Assembly (NCBI RefSeq): GCF_003101015.1
Contig: NZ_CP029206.1
Coordinates: forward strand, 1,313,001 to 1,377,000
Origin: Actinobacillus porcitonsillarum
GTDB taxonomy: Bacteria > Pseudomonadota > Gammaproteobacteria > Enterobacterales > Pasteurellaceae
Direction of reading: 5' to 3'
Length of the DNA: 64,000 bases
Made by a program: the position numbers and the translations under genes. The notes beneath the pieces were generated by a model. That model saw only the letters and a list, made by a program, of their open reading frames with translations, was not told the origin of the DNA and ran no database searches. Positions 55,264 through 64,000 of this stretch are shown here, one piece after another (position 1 is the stretch's first letter; each line of letters opens with the position of its first letter).

Positions 55264-55300
55264 AAACCGCTTGTAGAGCATATTGCTGTGCAAGCGGTTT
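55264..55300 (-). terminator. ppc terminator built from an inverted USS pair
   Basis: AAACCGCTTG (55264-55273) pairs with CAAGCGGTTT (55291-55300); on the minus strand a long T-run follows. Both arms carry the USS core AAGCGGT. Confidence 0.8.
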
Positions 55301-55321
55301 ACTTTTTCTTATTTTTTACGA

Positions 55322-57961
55322 TTAGCCAGTATTACGCATACCTGCTGCAATACCTGCAATGGTAATCATAAGTGCTTGTTCTAGTTGCGGATCCGGATTT
55401 TCACCTTGCGCACGTAAGCGAGCTAGTAATTCTACTTGAAGTAGGTTAAGCGGATCGGTATAAACATTACGTAACGCAATAGAGTCAGCAATCCAAGGTA
55501 AATCGCCCATTAACTGCCCATCGTGTGAAAGTGCGAGGATCGTATTGATGTCTTCACTTAATTGTTTACGTAGCGCTTTACCTAAACGATGAAGTTCCAG
55601 TGCAACTAAGCGTTGGTCGTAGTATTCGGCTAAATTGAGATCAGCTTTAGAGAATACCATTTCTAACATACCAATACGAGTTGAGAAGAATGGCCATTCT
55701 TTACTCATCTCTTTTAAAGTTGCCTCGTTACCTTGTTCAATCAATTGGCGAAGCGCAGCACCGGCACCTAACCAAGCCGGTAACATTAAGCGGTTCTGCA
55801 TCCAAGCGAAGATCCAAGGAATTGCACGTAAACTTTCCACACCGCCATTCGGATTACGTTTAGCCGGGCGTGAACCAAGTGGTAATTTCGCTAATTCTTG
55901 CTCTGGCGTTGCTGCTCGGAAGTAAGGCACGAAATCCGGTTCCCCTCGAACAACACCACGATAAATCTCACAAGAGATTTCTGCGCCTTTACCCATTACA
56001 TCACGCCAGCTTTGTTTTGGTTCCGGTGGTGGTAATAAATTCGCTTCTAAAATCGCACTTGCGTATAAGTTGAAGGTATCCACAGCCACTGCCGGTAAAC
56101 CTAATTTAAAGCGGATCATTTCCCCTTGTTCCGTTACACGTAAGCCCGATTTGAGAGAGCGAGGTGGCTGAGAAAGGAGCGCTGCGTGAGCCGGTGCGCC
56201 GCCACGACCAACCGTACCACCGCGACCGTGGAATAGCACAAGTTCAATATTATATTTTTCAGCTAAGTTTACTAATGCTTCTTGTGAGCGGTATTGTGCC
56301 CAAGAGGCTGCAAGCATACCGGCATCTTTCGCAGAGTCTGAATAGCCGATCATGACCATTTGATAGTTGTTAATGACACCACGGTACCAACCGATATTAA
56401 ATAAATCGGTCATCACTTTTTCACTATGATCTAAGTCATCAAGCGTTTCAAAGAGTGGGGCAACCGGAATAGTATATTTGCAACCTGCTTCTTTGAGTAA
56501 TAAATGTACCGCCAATACATCGGAGGCTTCACGAGCCATAGAGATGACGTAGGCAGAAATAACACCTTCAGGTTGTTCAGCAATCACTTTACAGGTATCT
56601 AAAATCTCTTGTGTTTCAGCACTTGGCGTCCAGTTTGTCGGGATAAGTGGACGGCGTGAGCTTAATTCACGAACTAAGAACGCCTGTTTATCATCTTCAG
56701 TCCAGTGAGAGTAGTCGCCTAAACCAATATAACGAGTAATTTCCGCAATTGCCATTTCGTGGCGGGTACTTTCTTGGCGAATATCTAAACGAGATAAACT
56801 TAATCCAAAGCAACGAATACGGCGTAAACAATCTAATAAGCCACCGTTAGCGATAATACGCATGCCGCAAGCGTGAAGTGATTTATAACTATCAAAAAGC
56901 GGTTCCCAAAGTTCATTATCGTTGCTGATAATTTCGCTTGGTTCAATGGTAATTTGTTTGCCTTCTAATAATTCGCCAAAATAAGCCAATGTTTTTTGGA
57001 GTTTGCTTCTTAACCCTTTAACCACTGTACGATAAGGTTCAACATGATCGCCATATTTTGCACGATATTCCGGCGTACATTGGGTAATAGAAAGTTCTTC
57101 AGCTAAATCGCTAATATCTTTAAGGAAAAGCTCCGCCGCTTTCCAACGGTTCATCCATAGCACTTTACGGGTAACTTCAGCCGTTACAAACGGGTTGCCA
57201 TCTCGGTCACCGCCCATCCAAGAAGAGAGACGAACAGGGGCTAATTCTACGTTGTATTGCACCCCAAAATGTTTTTCTAATTGGAAGTTAATTTCACGGC
57301 AAAAATCAGGAACTGCTTTCCAGAGGCTGTTTTCAATAATAGCCATTCCCCATTTTGCTTCATCAATCGGTGTCGGACGAGCGACACGAATTTCATTTGT
57401 GTGCCAAGCCAATGCAATAAGCTGCATTAAACGGCGTTGAATACGATAAGTTTCTGGTGGCGTTAAATCATCATGTTCTAATTTTTCTAAACATTTATTG
57501 ATTTCAACATGTTTATGCACTAATGAACGGCGAGTTACTTCTGTTGGGTGCGCAGTTAAAACTAACTCAATCAGAAGTTTGTTAATGGTTTGGATAACAG
57601 TTTCAACCGGCGTGTTTTGTGCTTTTAAGCGAGCAAACAGTGCGCCTAATGAGCGATTTCCCAATGTTTCATCATAATCGTGGCGGGAAATTGTCTGATA
57701 TTGTTCTGCAATGTTGGTTAGGTTTAAGAATTGGCTAAATGCACGTGCAACCGGCAATACATTTTCAGTAGAAATGTTAGCTAATTTATTTAATAGCTGC
57801 TCACGAGCTTGTATATCTCCCGCTCGTGATTTTTTCGAGAGAATTCGGATACTCTCAATCAGTTCTAAAATCTCATTTCCTTGAGTTTCTTTGATAGTTT
57901 CTCCTAAAAAATCGCCAAGCATATGAATATTTTGACGAAGGGCAGAGTATTGCTGATTCAT
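55322..57961 (-). CDS. ppc: Phosphoenolpyruvate carboxylase
   Basis: An 879-residue enzyme fixing bicarbonate onto PEP to make oxaloacetate for the TCA cycle or succinate fermentation. Visible motifs: [18 protein letters not shown] (catalytic His, about residues 135-152), [47 protein letters not shown] and the C-terminal [15 protein letters not shown]. Normal length. It is transcribed alone, ending in a USS terminator. Confidence 0.98.
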   Translation of the reverse strand: MNQQYSALRQNIHMLGDFLGETIKETQGNEILELIESIRILSKKSRAGDIQAREQLLNKLANISTENVLPVARAFSQFLNLTNIAEQYQTISRHDYDETLGNRSLGALFARLKAQNTPVETVIQTINKLLIELVLTAHPTEVTRRSLVHKHVEINKCLEKLEHDDLTPPETYRIQRRLMQLIALAWHTNEIRVARPTPIDEAKWGMAIIENSLWKAVPDFCREINFQLEKHFGVQYNVELAPVRLSSWMGGDRDGNPFVTAEVTRKVLWMNRWKAAELFLKDISDLAEELSITQCTPEYRAKYGDHVEPYRTVVKGLRSKLQKTLAYFGELLEGKQITIEPSEIISNDNELWEPLFDSYKSLHACGMRIIANGGLLDCLRRIRCFGLSLSRLDIRQESTRHEMAIAEITRYIGLGDYSHWTEDDKQAFLVRELSSRRPLIPTNWTPSAETQEILDTCKVIAEQPEGVISAYVISMAREASDVLAVHLLLKEAGCKYTIPVAPLFETLDDLDHSEKVMTDLFNIGWYRGVINNYQMVMIGYSDSAKDAGMLAASWAQYRSQEALVNLAEKYNIELVLFHGRGGTVGRGGAPAHAALLSQPPRSLKSGLRVTEQGEMIRFKLGLPAVAVDTFNLYASAILEANLLPPPEPKQSWRDVMGKGAEISCEIYRGVVRGEPDFVPYFRAATPEQELAKLPLGSRPAKRNPNGGVESLRAIPWIFAWMQNRLMLPAWLGAGAALRQLIEQGNEATLKEMSKEWPFFSTRIGMLEMVFSKADLNLAEYYDQRLVALELHRLGKALRKQLSEDINTILALSHDGQLMGDLPWIADSIALRNVYTDPLNLLQVELLARLRAQGENPDPQLEQALMITIAGIAAGMRNTG

Positions 57962-58127
57962 GGCATTTTCCTATAAAAAGATTAAAATTAAACTATGTAG
58001 AGATATACCTAATTCGAGTAAAAATAGCAATACAGAATTTATTTAATTTTTGAAAAAAATGATAAAACGCAAGGAATTGTGAAAAATATGGAAATGGGGA
58101 GAGGGATTACTTTGAGATGCAATTTTG

Positions 58128-58192
58128 CCCCTCGCCCTGATTTTGCTTATGAACGAAGCAAAATCTTTCCCTCGCCCATGAGGGGCGAGGGG
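58128..58192. repeat. G+C-rich hairpin array downstream of the TPM gene
   Basis: CCCCTCGCCC (58128-58137) and CCCTCGCCC (58169-58177) can each pair with GGGGCGAGGGG (58182-58192). An inner ATTTTGCT...AGCAAAAT hairpin lies between. The two pairings exclude each other. It follows the TPM gene on the minus strand; it could be its terminator or a small dispersed repeat. The remaining gap to ppc is AT-rich. Confidence 0.5.
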
Positions 58193-58210
58193 TGTTATAT
58201 ATATCGAACG

Positions 58211-59035
58211 TTACCAACTCCCACCGGCGCCACCGCCACCGGAAGAGCCTCCACCGAAACTGTCGCCACTGCCTCGGCTGCCGCCAAATCCTCCGGAACC
58301 GCCTCCAAAGCCTCCGCCGAATCCGCCACCAAAACCGCCATTTCGGCGAGAATTGATAATAACTCGACCTAGTTGTTCTGCTGCACTTGGACTGATATAG
58401 CGATCACTACCTCTAGGGCGGAAAATTAAGAAGATGACAATCCCCATCACAAGGAAGAAGAGTAACCCGTCAATATCTTCAAAGGCTTCTGTTTCAGTTT
58501 CACCGTAGCTGTCGTAGGCTGCGTACTCTCCATTTATTGCTGCCATAATTGCAGAAAGTCCGCTTGCAATCCCTTCGGCATAGCGATCCTGTTTAAAATA
58601 AGGTGTAATGTTATTGCGAATAATGCTTGAAGCAATAGCATCAGGTAACGCGCCTTCAATACCTCTTCCCGTTGCTATAAACAGTTTTCGATCATTTTTC
58701 GCAATCAATAAGAGAACACCATTATTTTCATTATTTTTGGTTTGTCCAATACCCCATTTATTAAATAGGTTGGTTGCATAGCTGGCAATGGCTTCACCTT
58801 CCGTAGAAGGAATAATGGCAACAATGATTTGTGAACTGGTTTTTGTTCGATTTGCAATTAAAGCATCTTCTAGCGTTCGCCATTCTTGCTGTGTTAATGT
58901 TTTAGTGTAATCGGTCACATAATAAAATGGATTTGGCGCAGCTGGGTATTTATCTGCAGCAAGCGCATTGATACTCATAAACGCAAATAACACGACAAAC
59001 AAGCGGTTAAATAAATGTGTGATTTTACTTATCAT
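58211..59035 (-). CDS. TPM-domain (YgcG-like) membrane protein with Gly-rich tail
   Basis: A 274-residue protein. It has a signal peptide (FVVLFAFMSINALA), a periplasmic TPM domain (PFYYVTDYTKTLTQQEWRTLEDALIANRTKTSSQIIVAIIPS... NNGVLLLIAKNDRKLFIATGRGIEGALPDAI), one transmembrane helix near 198-213 (LLFFLVMGIVIFLIFRP) and a C-terminal glycine-rich tail ending GGGGAGGSW. This form often accompanies LemA; the role is unknown, with links to envelope quality control or stress. It overlaps the next TPM gene by 4 bp (ATGA). Confidence 0.8.
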   Translation of the reverse strand: MISKITHLFNRLFVVLFAFMSINALAADKYPAAPNPFYYVTDYTKTLTQQEWRTLEDALIANRTKTSSQIIVAIIPSTEGEAIASYATNLFNKWGIGQTKNNENNGVLLLIAKNDRKLFIATGRGIEGALPDAIASSIIRNNITPYFKQDRYAEGIASGLSAIMAAINGEYAAYDSYGETETEAFEDIDGLLFFLVMGIVIFLIFRPRGSDRYISPSAAEQLGRVIINSRRNGGFGGGFGGGFGGGSGGFGGSRGSGDSFGGGSSGGGGAGGSW

Positions 59036-59487
59036 TTGATCACAACCTCATTTGGAAGCTCATCAATATCATCGGTTTGGCGAGGAAAATGGATAGCCAA
59101 TTGTGTTTCAACTTGTTTAATGCCTTCGCAAATACTTTTCGTGTATTCATTATGCTGACACTCTGTTTTTATCGCATCATAGACAGACTGCCAAAAAATC
59201 TGACCGACTTTCTCATGAATACCTTTATCGCCAATAATCGCTAAATGGTGTGGAACGAAAGAGAGATAGATCAAGACGCCATTTCGTTCAACGGTTTCAC
59301 GCATGTTTAATTCATCAAACAGTTGTTCCGCTCGTTTAACGGCATTTAAACCTGATTTATTTTTTCGTTCAACGACCACGCGTAGTTCGGCTGATGTTCG
59401 TTGCTCTAAATGTGAAATTGCCTGTTCGATTTGAGTAGTATCGACAGGCAATTTTCTTGAAAAAAAAGGAAAAATTTTCATACGCAA
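59032..59487 (-). CDS. TPM-domain protein (YgcG-like, second)
   Basis: A 151-residue protein with a single TPM domain (AISHLEQRTSAELRVVVERKNKS, RAEQLFDELNMRETVERNGVLIYLSFVPHHLAIIGDKGIHEKVG). It has no clear signal peptide or membrane helix. It lies between lemA (44 bp gap) and the larger TPM gene (overlapping), the usual LemA-TPM-TPM cluster. Function is unknown. Confidence 0.8.
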   Translation of the reverse strand: MRMKIFPFFSRKLPVDTTQIEQAISHLEQRTSAELRVVVERKNKSGLNAVKRAEQLFDELNMRETVERNGVLIYLSFVPHHLAIIGDKGIHEKVGQIFWQSVYDAIKTECQHNEYTKSICEGIKQVETQLAIHFPRQTDDIDELPNEVVIK

Positions 59488-59531
59488 ATCTCGATGAAAA
59501 AGTGGAGAGAGTAAACTCTCTCCAACTTTAA

Positions 59532-60116
59532 TTAGTTAAAATTTACGGTCGGTGCTTTTTCTGCCCCAGCTTCAGCTTTAAATTGAGGTTTTGCTTTAAA
59601 GCCCATAATCATTGCGGCAATTTTAGTTGGCATTTCACGTACTTGTTTATTGTATTCTTTTACTGCCGCATTAAAGTTATTACGTTCAGTATTGATACGA
59701 TTTTCAGTACCTTCTAATTGCGCTTGTAAGTTTAAGAACGCTTCGTGCGCTTTTAATTCAGGATATTTTTCCACAGAAACTAATAAACGAGAGAGCGAAG
59801 AATTTACACCTTGTTGTGCTTCTTGGAATTTCGCCATATCTTCTTCGGTAGCTGTTTTCGGATCAAGAGTAATCGCTGTGGCTTTTGCTCGCGCATCAAT
59901 CACTGCTGTTAAGGTTTCTTTTTCAAAATTTGCTTGACCTTTTACGGTGTTCACTAAGTTAGGAATTAAATCTGCACGACGTTGGTAAGCCGATTCGACA
60001 TTACCCCAAACAGAGTTAATATCTTCTTCAGCACGCATTAAATCATTATATTTGGTTAATGAATAACCGCCGAGTGCAATGATTGCAATCAATAAAATGC
60101 CTAAAATCTTTTTCAT
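59532..60116 (-). CDS. LemA-family membrane protein
   Basis: A 194-residue protein. The N-terminal helix (LGILLIAIIALGGYSLTKYNDL) anchors a long helical hairpin domain with the LemA motif WGNVESAYQRRADLIPNLVNTVKGQANFEKETLTAVIDARAKA and the C-terminal AAVKEYNKQVREMPTKIAAMIMGFK. LemA proteins are widespread; their role is not settled. It is first of the LemA-TPM-TPM cluster. Confidence 0.9.
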   Translation of the reverse strand: MKKILGILLIAIIALGGYSLTKYNDLMRAEEDINSVWGNVESAYQRRADLIPNLVNTVKGQANFEKETLTAVIDARAKATAITLDPKTATEEDMAKFQEAQQGVNSSLSRLLVSVEKYPELKAHEAFLNLQAQLEGTENRINTERNNFNAAVKEYNKQVREMPTKIAAMIMGFKAKPQFKAEAGAEKAPTVNFN

Positions 60117-60209
60117 TCTAAAATCCTATTAAGGTTGGTTAAAAATAAATCGGGGTGAATTTTATAAAATTCGCCCCTTGGAAGCGAGAAAAATTACAAA
60201 GTATTACAA

Positions 60210-61658
60210 TTACTTAAGCGGTACTTTTGACAATAATTGTGTTAAAAGTTCCCAATAAATTTGTACGGCTGGAATGTGTACTTTTTCATCTGGAGAATGT
60301 GCATTACGAATGGTTGGCCCAATCGAGACTAGATCCATATTGGGATAAACTTTCTTGATTAAACCGCACTCAAGTCCTGCGTGAATTACTTTTATTTGGG
60401 CTTCATAACCTAAAATCTGGTCATAAACCTCTTTTGTAATTTGCGTAATTGCTGAATGAGCGTCAGGTTCCCAGCCAGGGTAGTTGCCTGAAAATTCTGC
60501 TTTTGCACCAACTAATTGTGCCAGCGAATTAATTTTTGCTCGTACTTCTGCTTTACCGCCTTCAATGAGAGAACGAGATAAAATCGTGCTGACTAATTGG
60601 GCATTTTTAGTTTCTAACACGCCAATGCTTAGCGAAGTTTCAACCACATTTTTAATCGTATCACTGTTACGAATAACGCCGTTAGGTAACACATTTAGGA
60701 AATGAAGACTTTTTTCTGTTGAAGCGATATCAAAAATTTGTGTCGGATTTTCTGTTGTCTCCACTAATAGTGTTAAATTTGGTTCGGCTAATTTCAGTTC
60801 CGCTTTTAATTGCTGCCCTAATTGCTCAATGTAAGCGGTTAATTTTTCGAGATCTTTTGCAACAATGACAGCATAAGCTTCACGAGGAATGGCATTTCGT
60901 ACCGAACCACCGGCTATTTCCGCAAGTTGGAATGGGGTATTTTGTAAAGTCTCCGCTAAAATACGGGCAAGCAATTTAATCGCATTGACTCGGTTAGTAT
61001 GAATATCACAGCCAGAATGACCGCCTTGTAATCCTTTTAACGTCACTTTGAGTGCTTGAGCAAACGGATTTGAGGCATATTCCAGAGGAAGTTCTATATT
61101 TACATTTTCGCCACCGGCACAGCCAATATAAATTTCGCCATTATCTTCGGTATCTGTGTTGATCATAATCGGTGCGGTAAGCCAATTTGGACGCAAGCCG
61201 ATGGCACCTTCCATTCCCACTTCTTCGCTCATGGTTAAAAGGACTTCAATTTCAGGATGAGCCAAATCCTCGGCATCTAAAACCGCAAGACAAGAGGCTA
61301 AGCCGATCCCATTATCAGCACCTAATGTTGTCCCTTTGGCTTTTACCCAATCGCCATCAATATAAGGCTGAATTGGATCTTGAGTAAAATCATGTTGAGT
61401 GCCTGCATTTGCTTGCGGAACCATATCTAAGTGAGCTTGTAAGGCTATGGTTTGGCGATGTTCCATGCCTTGAGTAGCTGGTTTACGAATTAAAATATTG
61501 CCGGCTTCATCTCGTTCTACAAAAAAAGACTTGCTTTTAGCCCAATCTGTAATGAAATTGGCAAGGGCTTCTTCATGATAAGATGGATGAGGAATGGCAC
61601 AAATTTTATCAAACCATTGCCATAATGATGTAGGAGTTAGCGTAGAAATGTCTGACAT
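60210..61658 (-). CDS. pepD: Aminoacyl-histidine dipeptidase (peptidase D)
   Basis: A 482-residue M20-family cytoplasmic metallopeptidase splitting dipeptides such as carnosine. Two-zinc ligands are visible as HLD (76-78), Asp115 in GADNGIGLA, and Glu145-Glu146 in [10 protein letters not shown], with the last His near the C-terminus (IRNAHSPDE). It is divergent from gpt, as in E. coli. The 188-bp gap contains USS-like AAGCGGT and ACCGCTTG in inverse order. Confidence 0.95.
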   Translation of the reverse strand: MSDISTLTPTSLWQWFDKICAIPHPSYHEEALANFITDWAKSKSFFVERDEAGNILIRKPATQGMEHRQTIALQAHLDMVPQANAGTQHDFTQDPIQPYIDGDWVKAKGTTLGADNGIGLASCLAVLDAEDLAHPEIEVLLTMSEEVGMEGAIGLRPNWLTAPIMINTDTEDNGEIYIGCAGGENVNIELPLEYASNPFAQALKVTLKGLQGGHSGCDIHTNRVNAIKLLARILAETLQNTPFQLAEIAGGSVRNAIPREAYAVIVAKDLEKLTAYIEQLGQQLKAELKLAEPNLTLLVETTENPTQIFDIASTEKSLHFLNVLPNGVIRNSDTIKNVVETSLSIGVLETKNAQLVSTILSRSLIEGGKAEVRAKINSLAQLVGAKAEFSGNYPGWEPDAHSAITQITKEVYDQILGYEAQIKVIHAGLECGLIKKVYPNMDLVSIGPTIRNAHSPDEKVHIPAVQIYWELLTQLLSKVPLK

Positions 61659-61846
61659 ATCAACCTCGAAATAATGGAAAGCGGTTTCTTTTTTGTCCTT
61701 TTTTGCAAAATTTGAACGGAAGATTACCGCTTGTAATAAGAATTGAGTGAAATAATAGCACGAAAGTAATTTTTAGGTTAGAATAGCGTAATTTTTTTAT
61801 TCGGTGGATTCAGTTCGCCGATTTTTTATATTCTTAGGATTAAATT

Positions 61847-62326
61847 ATGAGCGAAAAATACACAAATGAAAAATATGTGGTAACGTGGGATATGTTCCAT
61901 ATGCACGCCCGCAAATTAGCAGAACGTTTATTACCTGCATCACAATGGAAAGGCATTATTGCGGTAAGTCGTGGGGGCTTATTCCCGGCAGCAGTATTAG
62001 CGCGTGAATTAGGTATTCGTCACGTTGAAACAGTATGTATCGCAAGTTATGATCACGATTCTCAAGGCGAATTAAATGTATTACATGCTGCTGATGTGGC
62101 TAATGGTGGCGAAGGTTTTATCGTGGTAGATGACCTTGTCGATACAGGTAATACGGCACGTGAAATTCGTAGAATGTATCCAAATGCGAAATTTGTGACG
62201 GTATTTGCAAAACCGGCGGGTGCGCCATTAGTGGATGATTATGTGATTGATATTCCTCAAGAAACATGGATTGAACAACCATGGGATTTAGGTATCGTCT
62301 TTGTTCCACCTATTGCGAAAAGATAA
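61847..62326 (+). CDS. gpt: Xanthine-guanine phosphoribosyltransferase
   Basis: A 159-residue salvage enzyme that adds ribose phosphate from PRPP to guanine or xanthine. The PRPP motif is [14 protein letters not shown] (91-104); SRGGLFPA (41-48) is also conserved. Length is close to E. coli Gpt. A terminator separates it from gmk, so the next gene, which converts GMP to GDP, is near but not fully co-transcribed. Confidence 0.96.
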   Translation: MSEKYTNEKYVVTWDMFHMHARKLAERLLPASQWKGIIAVSRGGLFPAAVLARELGIRHVETVCIASYDHDSQGELNVLHAADVANGGEGFIVVDDLVDTGNTAREIRRMYPNAKFVTVFAKPAGAPLVDDYVIDIPQETWIEQPWDLGIVFVPPIAKR

Positions 62327-62333
62327 TTCAGAG

Positions 62334-62367
62334 AATGGGTAATGAAATGATTTCGTTACCCATTTTT
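62334..62367 (+). terminator. Terminator of gpt
   Basis: AATGGGTAA (62334-62342) pairs with TTACCCATT (62356-62364), inner GAAA/TTTC pairs, then TTTTT. Confidence 0.8.
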
Positions 62368-62399
62368 CCATTTTATGATGTAAAAAAGGATGGTTTATC

Positions 62400-63023
62400 G
62401 TGAGTTTAGGTAATCTTTATATTCTTTCCGCACCAAGTGGTGCAGGAAAATCTTCGTTAATCAATGCATTATTAGCAGATTTACCTCGTAGTGAAGTTCA
62501 GCTTTCTATTTCACATACAACAAGAAATCCTCGTCCGGCAGAAGAAGAGGGCGTTCATTACTATTTTACGAATCATGCTGAATTTGAAGCATTGATTGAA
62601 AAAGGACACTTTTTAGAATGGGCGGAAGTTTTTGGTAATTACTATGGGACTTCCTTACCGATGATCGAACGCTCGTTAGAACAGGGCGTTGATGTTTTCT
62701 TAGATATTGATTGGCAAGGTGCAAGACAAATTCGTGAAAAAGTGCCGAATGTAAAAACAATCTTTATTTTACCGCCTTCTCGAGAAGAGTTGGAAAGACG
62801 CTTAATTGGGCGAGGTCAAGATTCTGCTGAAACAATTGCTAAACGAATGGCAGAAGCGGAGTCTGAAATGAGTCATTACAATGAATTTGATTATGTGATT
62901 GTTAATGATGATTTCCAAACTGCTTTAAGTGAACTAAAATCCATTTTAACTGCCGAACGCTTAAAATTAGATGCTCAAGCGATCCGTCATAAACAGTTAA
63001 TCACGAAATTATTAAATCAGTAA
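62400..63023 (+). CDS. gmk: Guanylate kinase (GTG start)
   Basis: A 207-residue kinase making GDP from GMP. The P-loop is [11 protein letters not shown] (residues 9-19), followed by [19 protein letters not shown] and [13 protein letters not shown] for GMP binding. The start is GTG 62400 (SLGNLYILS), preceded by AAGGATG; this aligns with the family start. The outer-membrane efflux gene follows after 20 bp. Confidence 0.97.
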   Translation: MSLGNLYILSAPSGAGKSSLINALLADLPRSEVQLSISHTTRNPRPAEEEGVHYYFTNHAEFEALIEKGHFLEWAEVFGNYYGTSLPMIERSLEQGVDVFLDIDWQGARQIREKVPNVKTIFILPPSREELERRLIGRGQDSAETIAKRMAEAESEMSHYNEFDYVIVNDDFQTALSELKSILTAERLKLDAQAIRHKQLITKLLNQ

Positions 63024-63043
63024 ATTTTAGGAAAGAAAAGCAC

Positions 63044-64000
63044 ATGAAACTTTCAAAAATTGCCTTTAGTGTTGTTTTAGGGCTTGCTGTTTCAGCATGT
63101 TCTTCAACCAATATGAGCCAAGATGGCACAATAGAACAAGCTAAAGAAACTTACCAACAATATGAAGATGTGACAAAACAATTTTCCATCAATGAACAAT
63201 GGTGGAGAGGTTACAACGATGCACAATTAAATGCATTAGTCGATCAAGCGATCCAAAATAACTTAGATCTTGCAAAAAGTGCTATTGCTGTCAATAAAGC
63301 GCTTTACAATGCAAATCTTGTTGGTGCTAATTTAGTGCCGACTTTTAGTGGTTCAGGTTCTACATCGGCCTCAAAAGGTGTAGGTTCTACTTCTAATAAT
63401 GTTTCAACAGGTGTTTCAACGATCAGTAACACAGCAAGTTTCAACTTAAGTTATACCATTGATTTATGGAAACGCTTAGCGGATACGGCAAGTGCAGCGG
63501 AATGGGAACATAAAGCAACCATTGAAGATTTAAAATCAACACGTTTATCATTAATCAACTCTGTGGTTGCAACCTATTATCAAATTGCTTACTACCGTGA
63601 TGCGATTGCTGTAACAGAGAAAACCATTAAGAACTACGAAGAAATTAGCCGAATTTTACGTAATAAATTGGCGGCAGGTGCGATTGATAGTTTAGCGGTT
63701 GAACAAGCGCAACAATCAACTTTAAATGCGCGTAATAGTGTGGTTGCTCTTCGTGCAAATTTGAATACTGCTGAAAAAACAATGCGTAATCTGCTTAATT
63801 TGAAACCAAATCAACCGATTGCAGCACGTTACCCAAGCATTTTAAGTGTGAAATTGCAAGGTGTAGATACGAATGTTCCGGTTTCTGCAATTGCAAACCG
63901 TCCTGATGTGACTGCAAGACTACAACGTTTACAAAGTGCATTTAAAACATTAACTGCAACAGAGAAAAGTTGGTTCCCAACTTTAACTTTAGGTGCATCA
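63044..64000 (+). CDS. TolC/NodT-family outer-membrane efflux lipoprotein (partial)
   Basis: The frame opens at ATG 63044 (AGGAAAG upstream) and runs off the window, at least 319 residues. A lipoprotein signal (MKLSKIAFSVVLGLAVSAC, Cys19) is followed by the OEP domain: INEQWWRGYNDAQLNALVDQAIQNNLDLAKSA, NLSYTIDLWKRL, and IANRPDVTARLQRLQSA. These are typical of NodT/OprM-type efflux outer-membrane subunits; TdeA of Aggregatibacter, which exports toxin and drugs, is of this group. No pump genes are in the window. Confidence 0.9.
   Translation, partial: MKLSKIAFSVVLGLAVSACSSTNMSQDGTIEQAKETYQQYEDVTKQFSINEQWWRGYNDAQLNALVDQAIQNNLDLAKSAIAVNKALYNANLVGANLVPTFSGSGSTSASKGVGSTSNNVSTGVSTISNTASFNLSYTIDLWKRLADTASAAEWEHKATIEDLKSTRLSLINSVVATYYQIAYYRDAIAVTEKTIKNYEEISRILRNKLAAGAIDSLAVEQAQQSTLNARNSVVALRANLNTAEKTMRNLLNLKPNQPIAARYPSILSVKLQGVDTNVPVSAIANRPDVTARLQRLQSAFKTLTATEKSWFPTLTLGAS

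Overview
The window is a chromosomal segment of a Pasteurellaceae bacterium. Core gene order is of the Haemophilus/Actinobacillus type (lexA, mutH-ygdQ, nagZ, bamD|rluD, yajC-secD-secF, dsbB-nhaB|fadR, lptC-lptA-lptB-ptsN-rapZ, pepD|gpt-gmk). Many DNA-uptake signal sequences (USS) with the core ACAAGCGGT point to the Actinobacillus pleuropneumoniae/Mannheimia side of the family rather than the H. influenzae side (AAGTGCGGT). I cannot name the species.

Layout. 1-28400 is mostly core: plsB (partial), the SOS repressor lexA behind two SOS boxes, mutH, a TerC-like membrane protein, nagZ, rlmC, eno, recQ, cyaY, an AT-rich accessory pair (a GT25 glycosyltransferase and a divergent RelA/SpoT-fold protein) downstream of tsaD, bamD, rluD, the Sec accessory operon, two tandem ferritins, a purine-type permease, a membrane phosphoesterase, catalase, metC, dsbB, nhaB and fadR-ybeZ. 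28523-42050 is a foreign island. 42061-64000 returns to core: ilvY, two LOS-type GT9 glycosyltransferases, rpmE, tktA, a sodium symporter, the selenoprotein gene selD, two paralogous lipoproteins, the LPS-transport/PtsN/RapZ operon, ppc, a LemA/TPM membrane cluster, pepD, gpt, gmk and the start of a TolC-family outer-membrane efflux lipoprotein.

The most striking object is the island. It is 13,528 bp, bounded by perfect 33-bp inverted repeats and an 8-bp direct repeat (ATGTATAT). Joining the flanks across one copy of that repeat restores a 15-bp-stem hairpin built from two inverted USS, so the element appears to have landed in the loop of the terminator between ybeZ and ilvY. Each end is a damaged IS1595-type unit carrying small coiled-coil/winged-helix passenger proteins ending in WRLK. 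The cargo includes a TetR/membrane-protein pair, an NmrA-like reductase, a secreted esterase, an acetyltransferase and HxlR regulator (both duplicated about 5.4 kb apart), and a LysR-controlled tautomerase/flavin oxidoreductase/metallo-hydrolase operon. Several intergenic gaps in the cargo hold Neisseriaceae-type uptake sequences (TTCAGGCAGCCTGAA and a GCCGTCTGAA terminator), and the LysR operon is visibly richer in G+C. This suggests at least part of the cargo came from a Neisseriaceae relative.

Other points: selD has an in-frame UGA (Sec16) with a visible SECIS-like hairpin; ybeZ has a stop codon before an open 25-codon tail; fadR very probably starts at a TTG behind a perfect Shine-Dalgarno; USS are used as terminator stems and as lipobox codons. 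I saw no rRNA, tRNA, CRISPR array or prophage.
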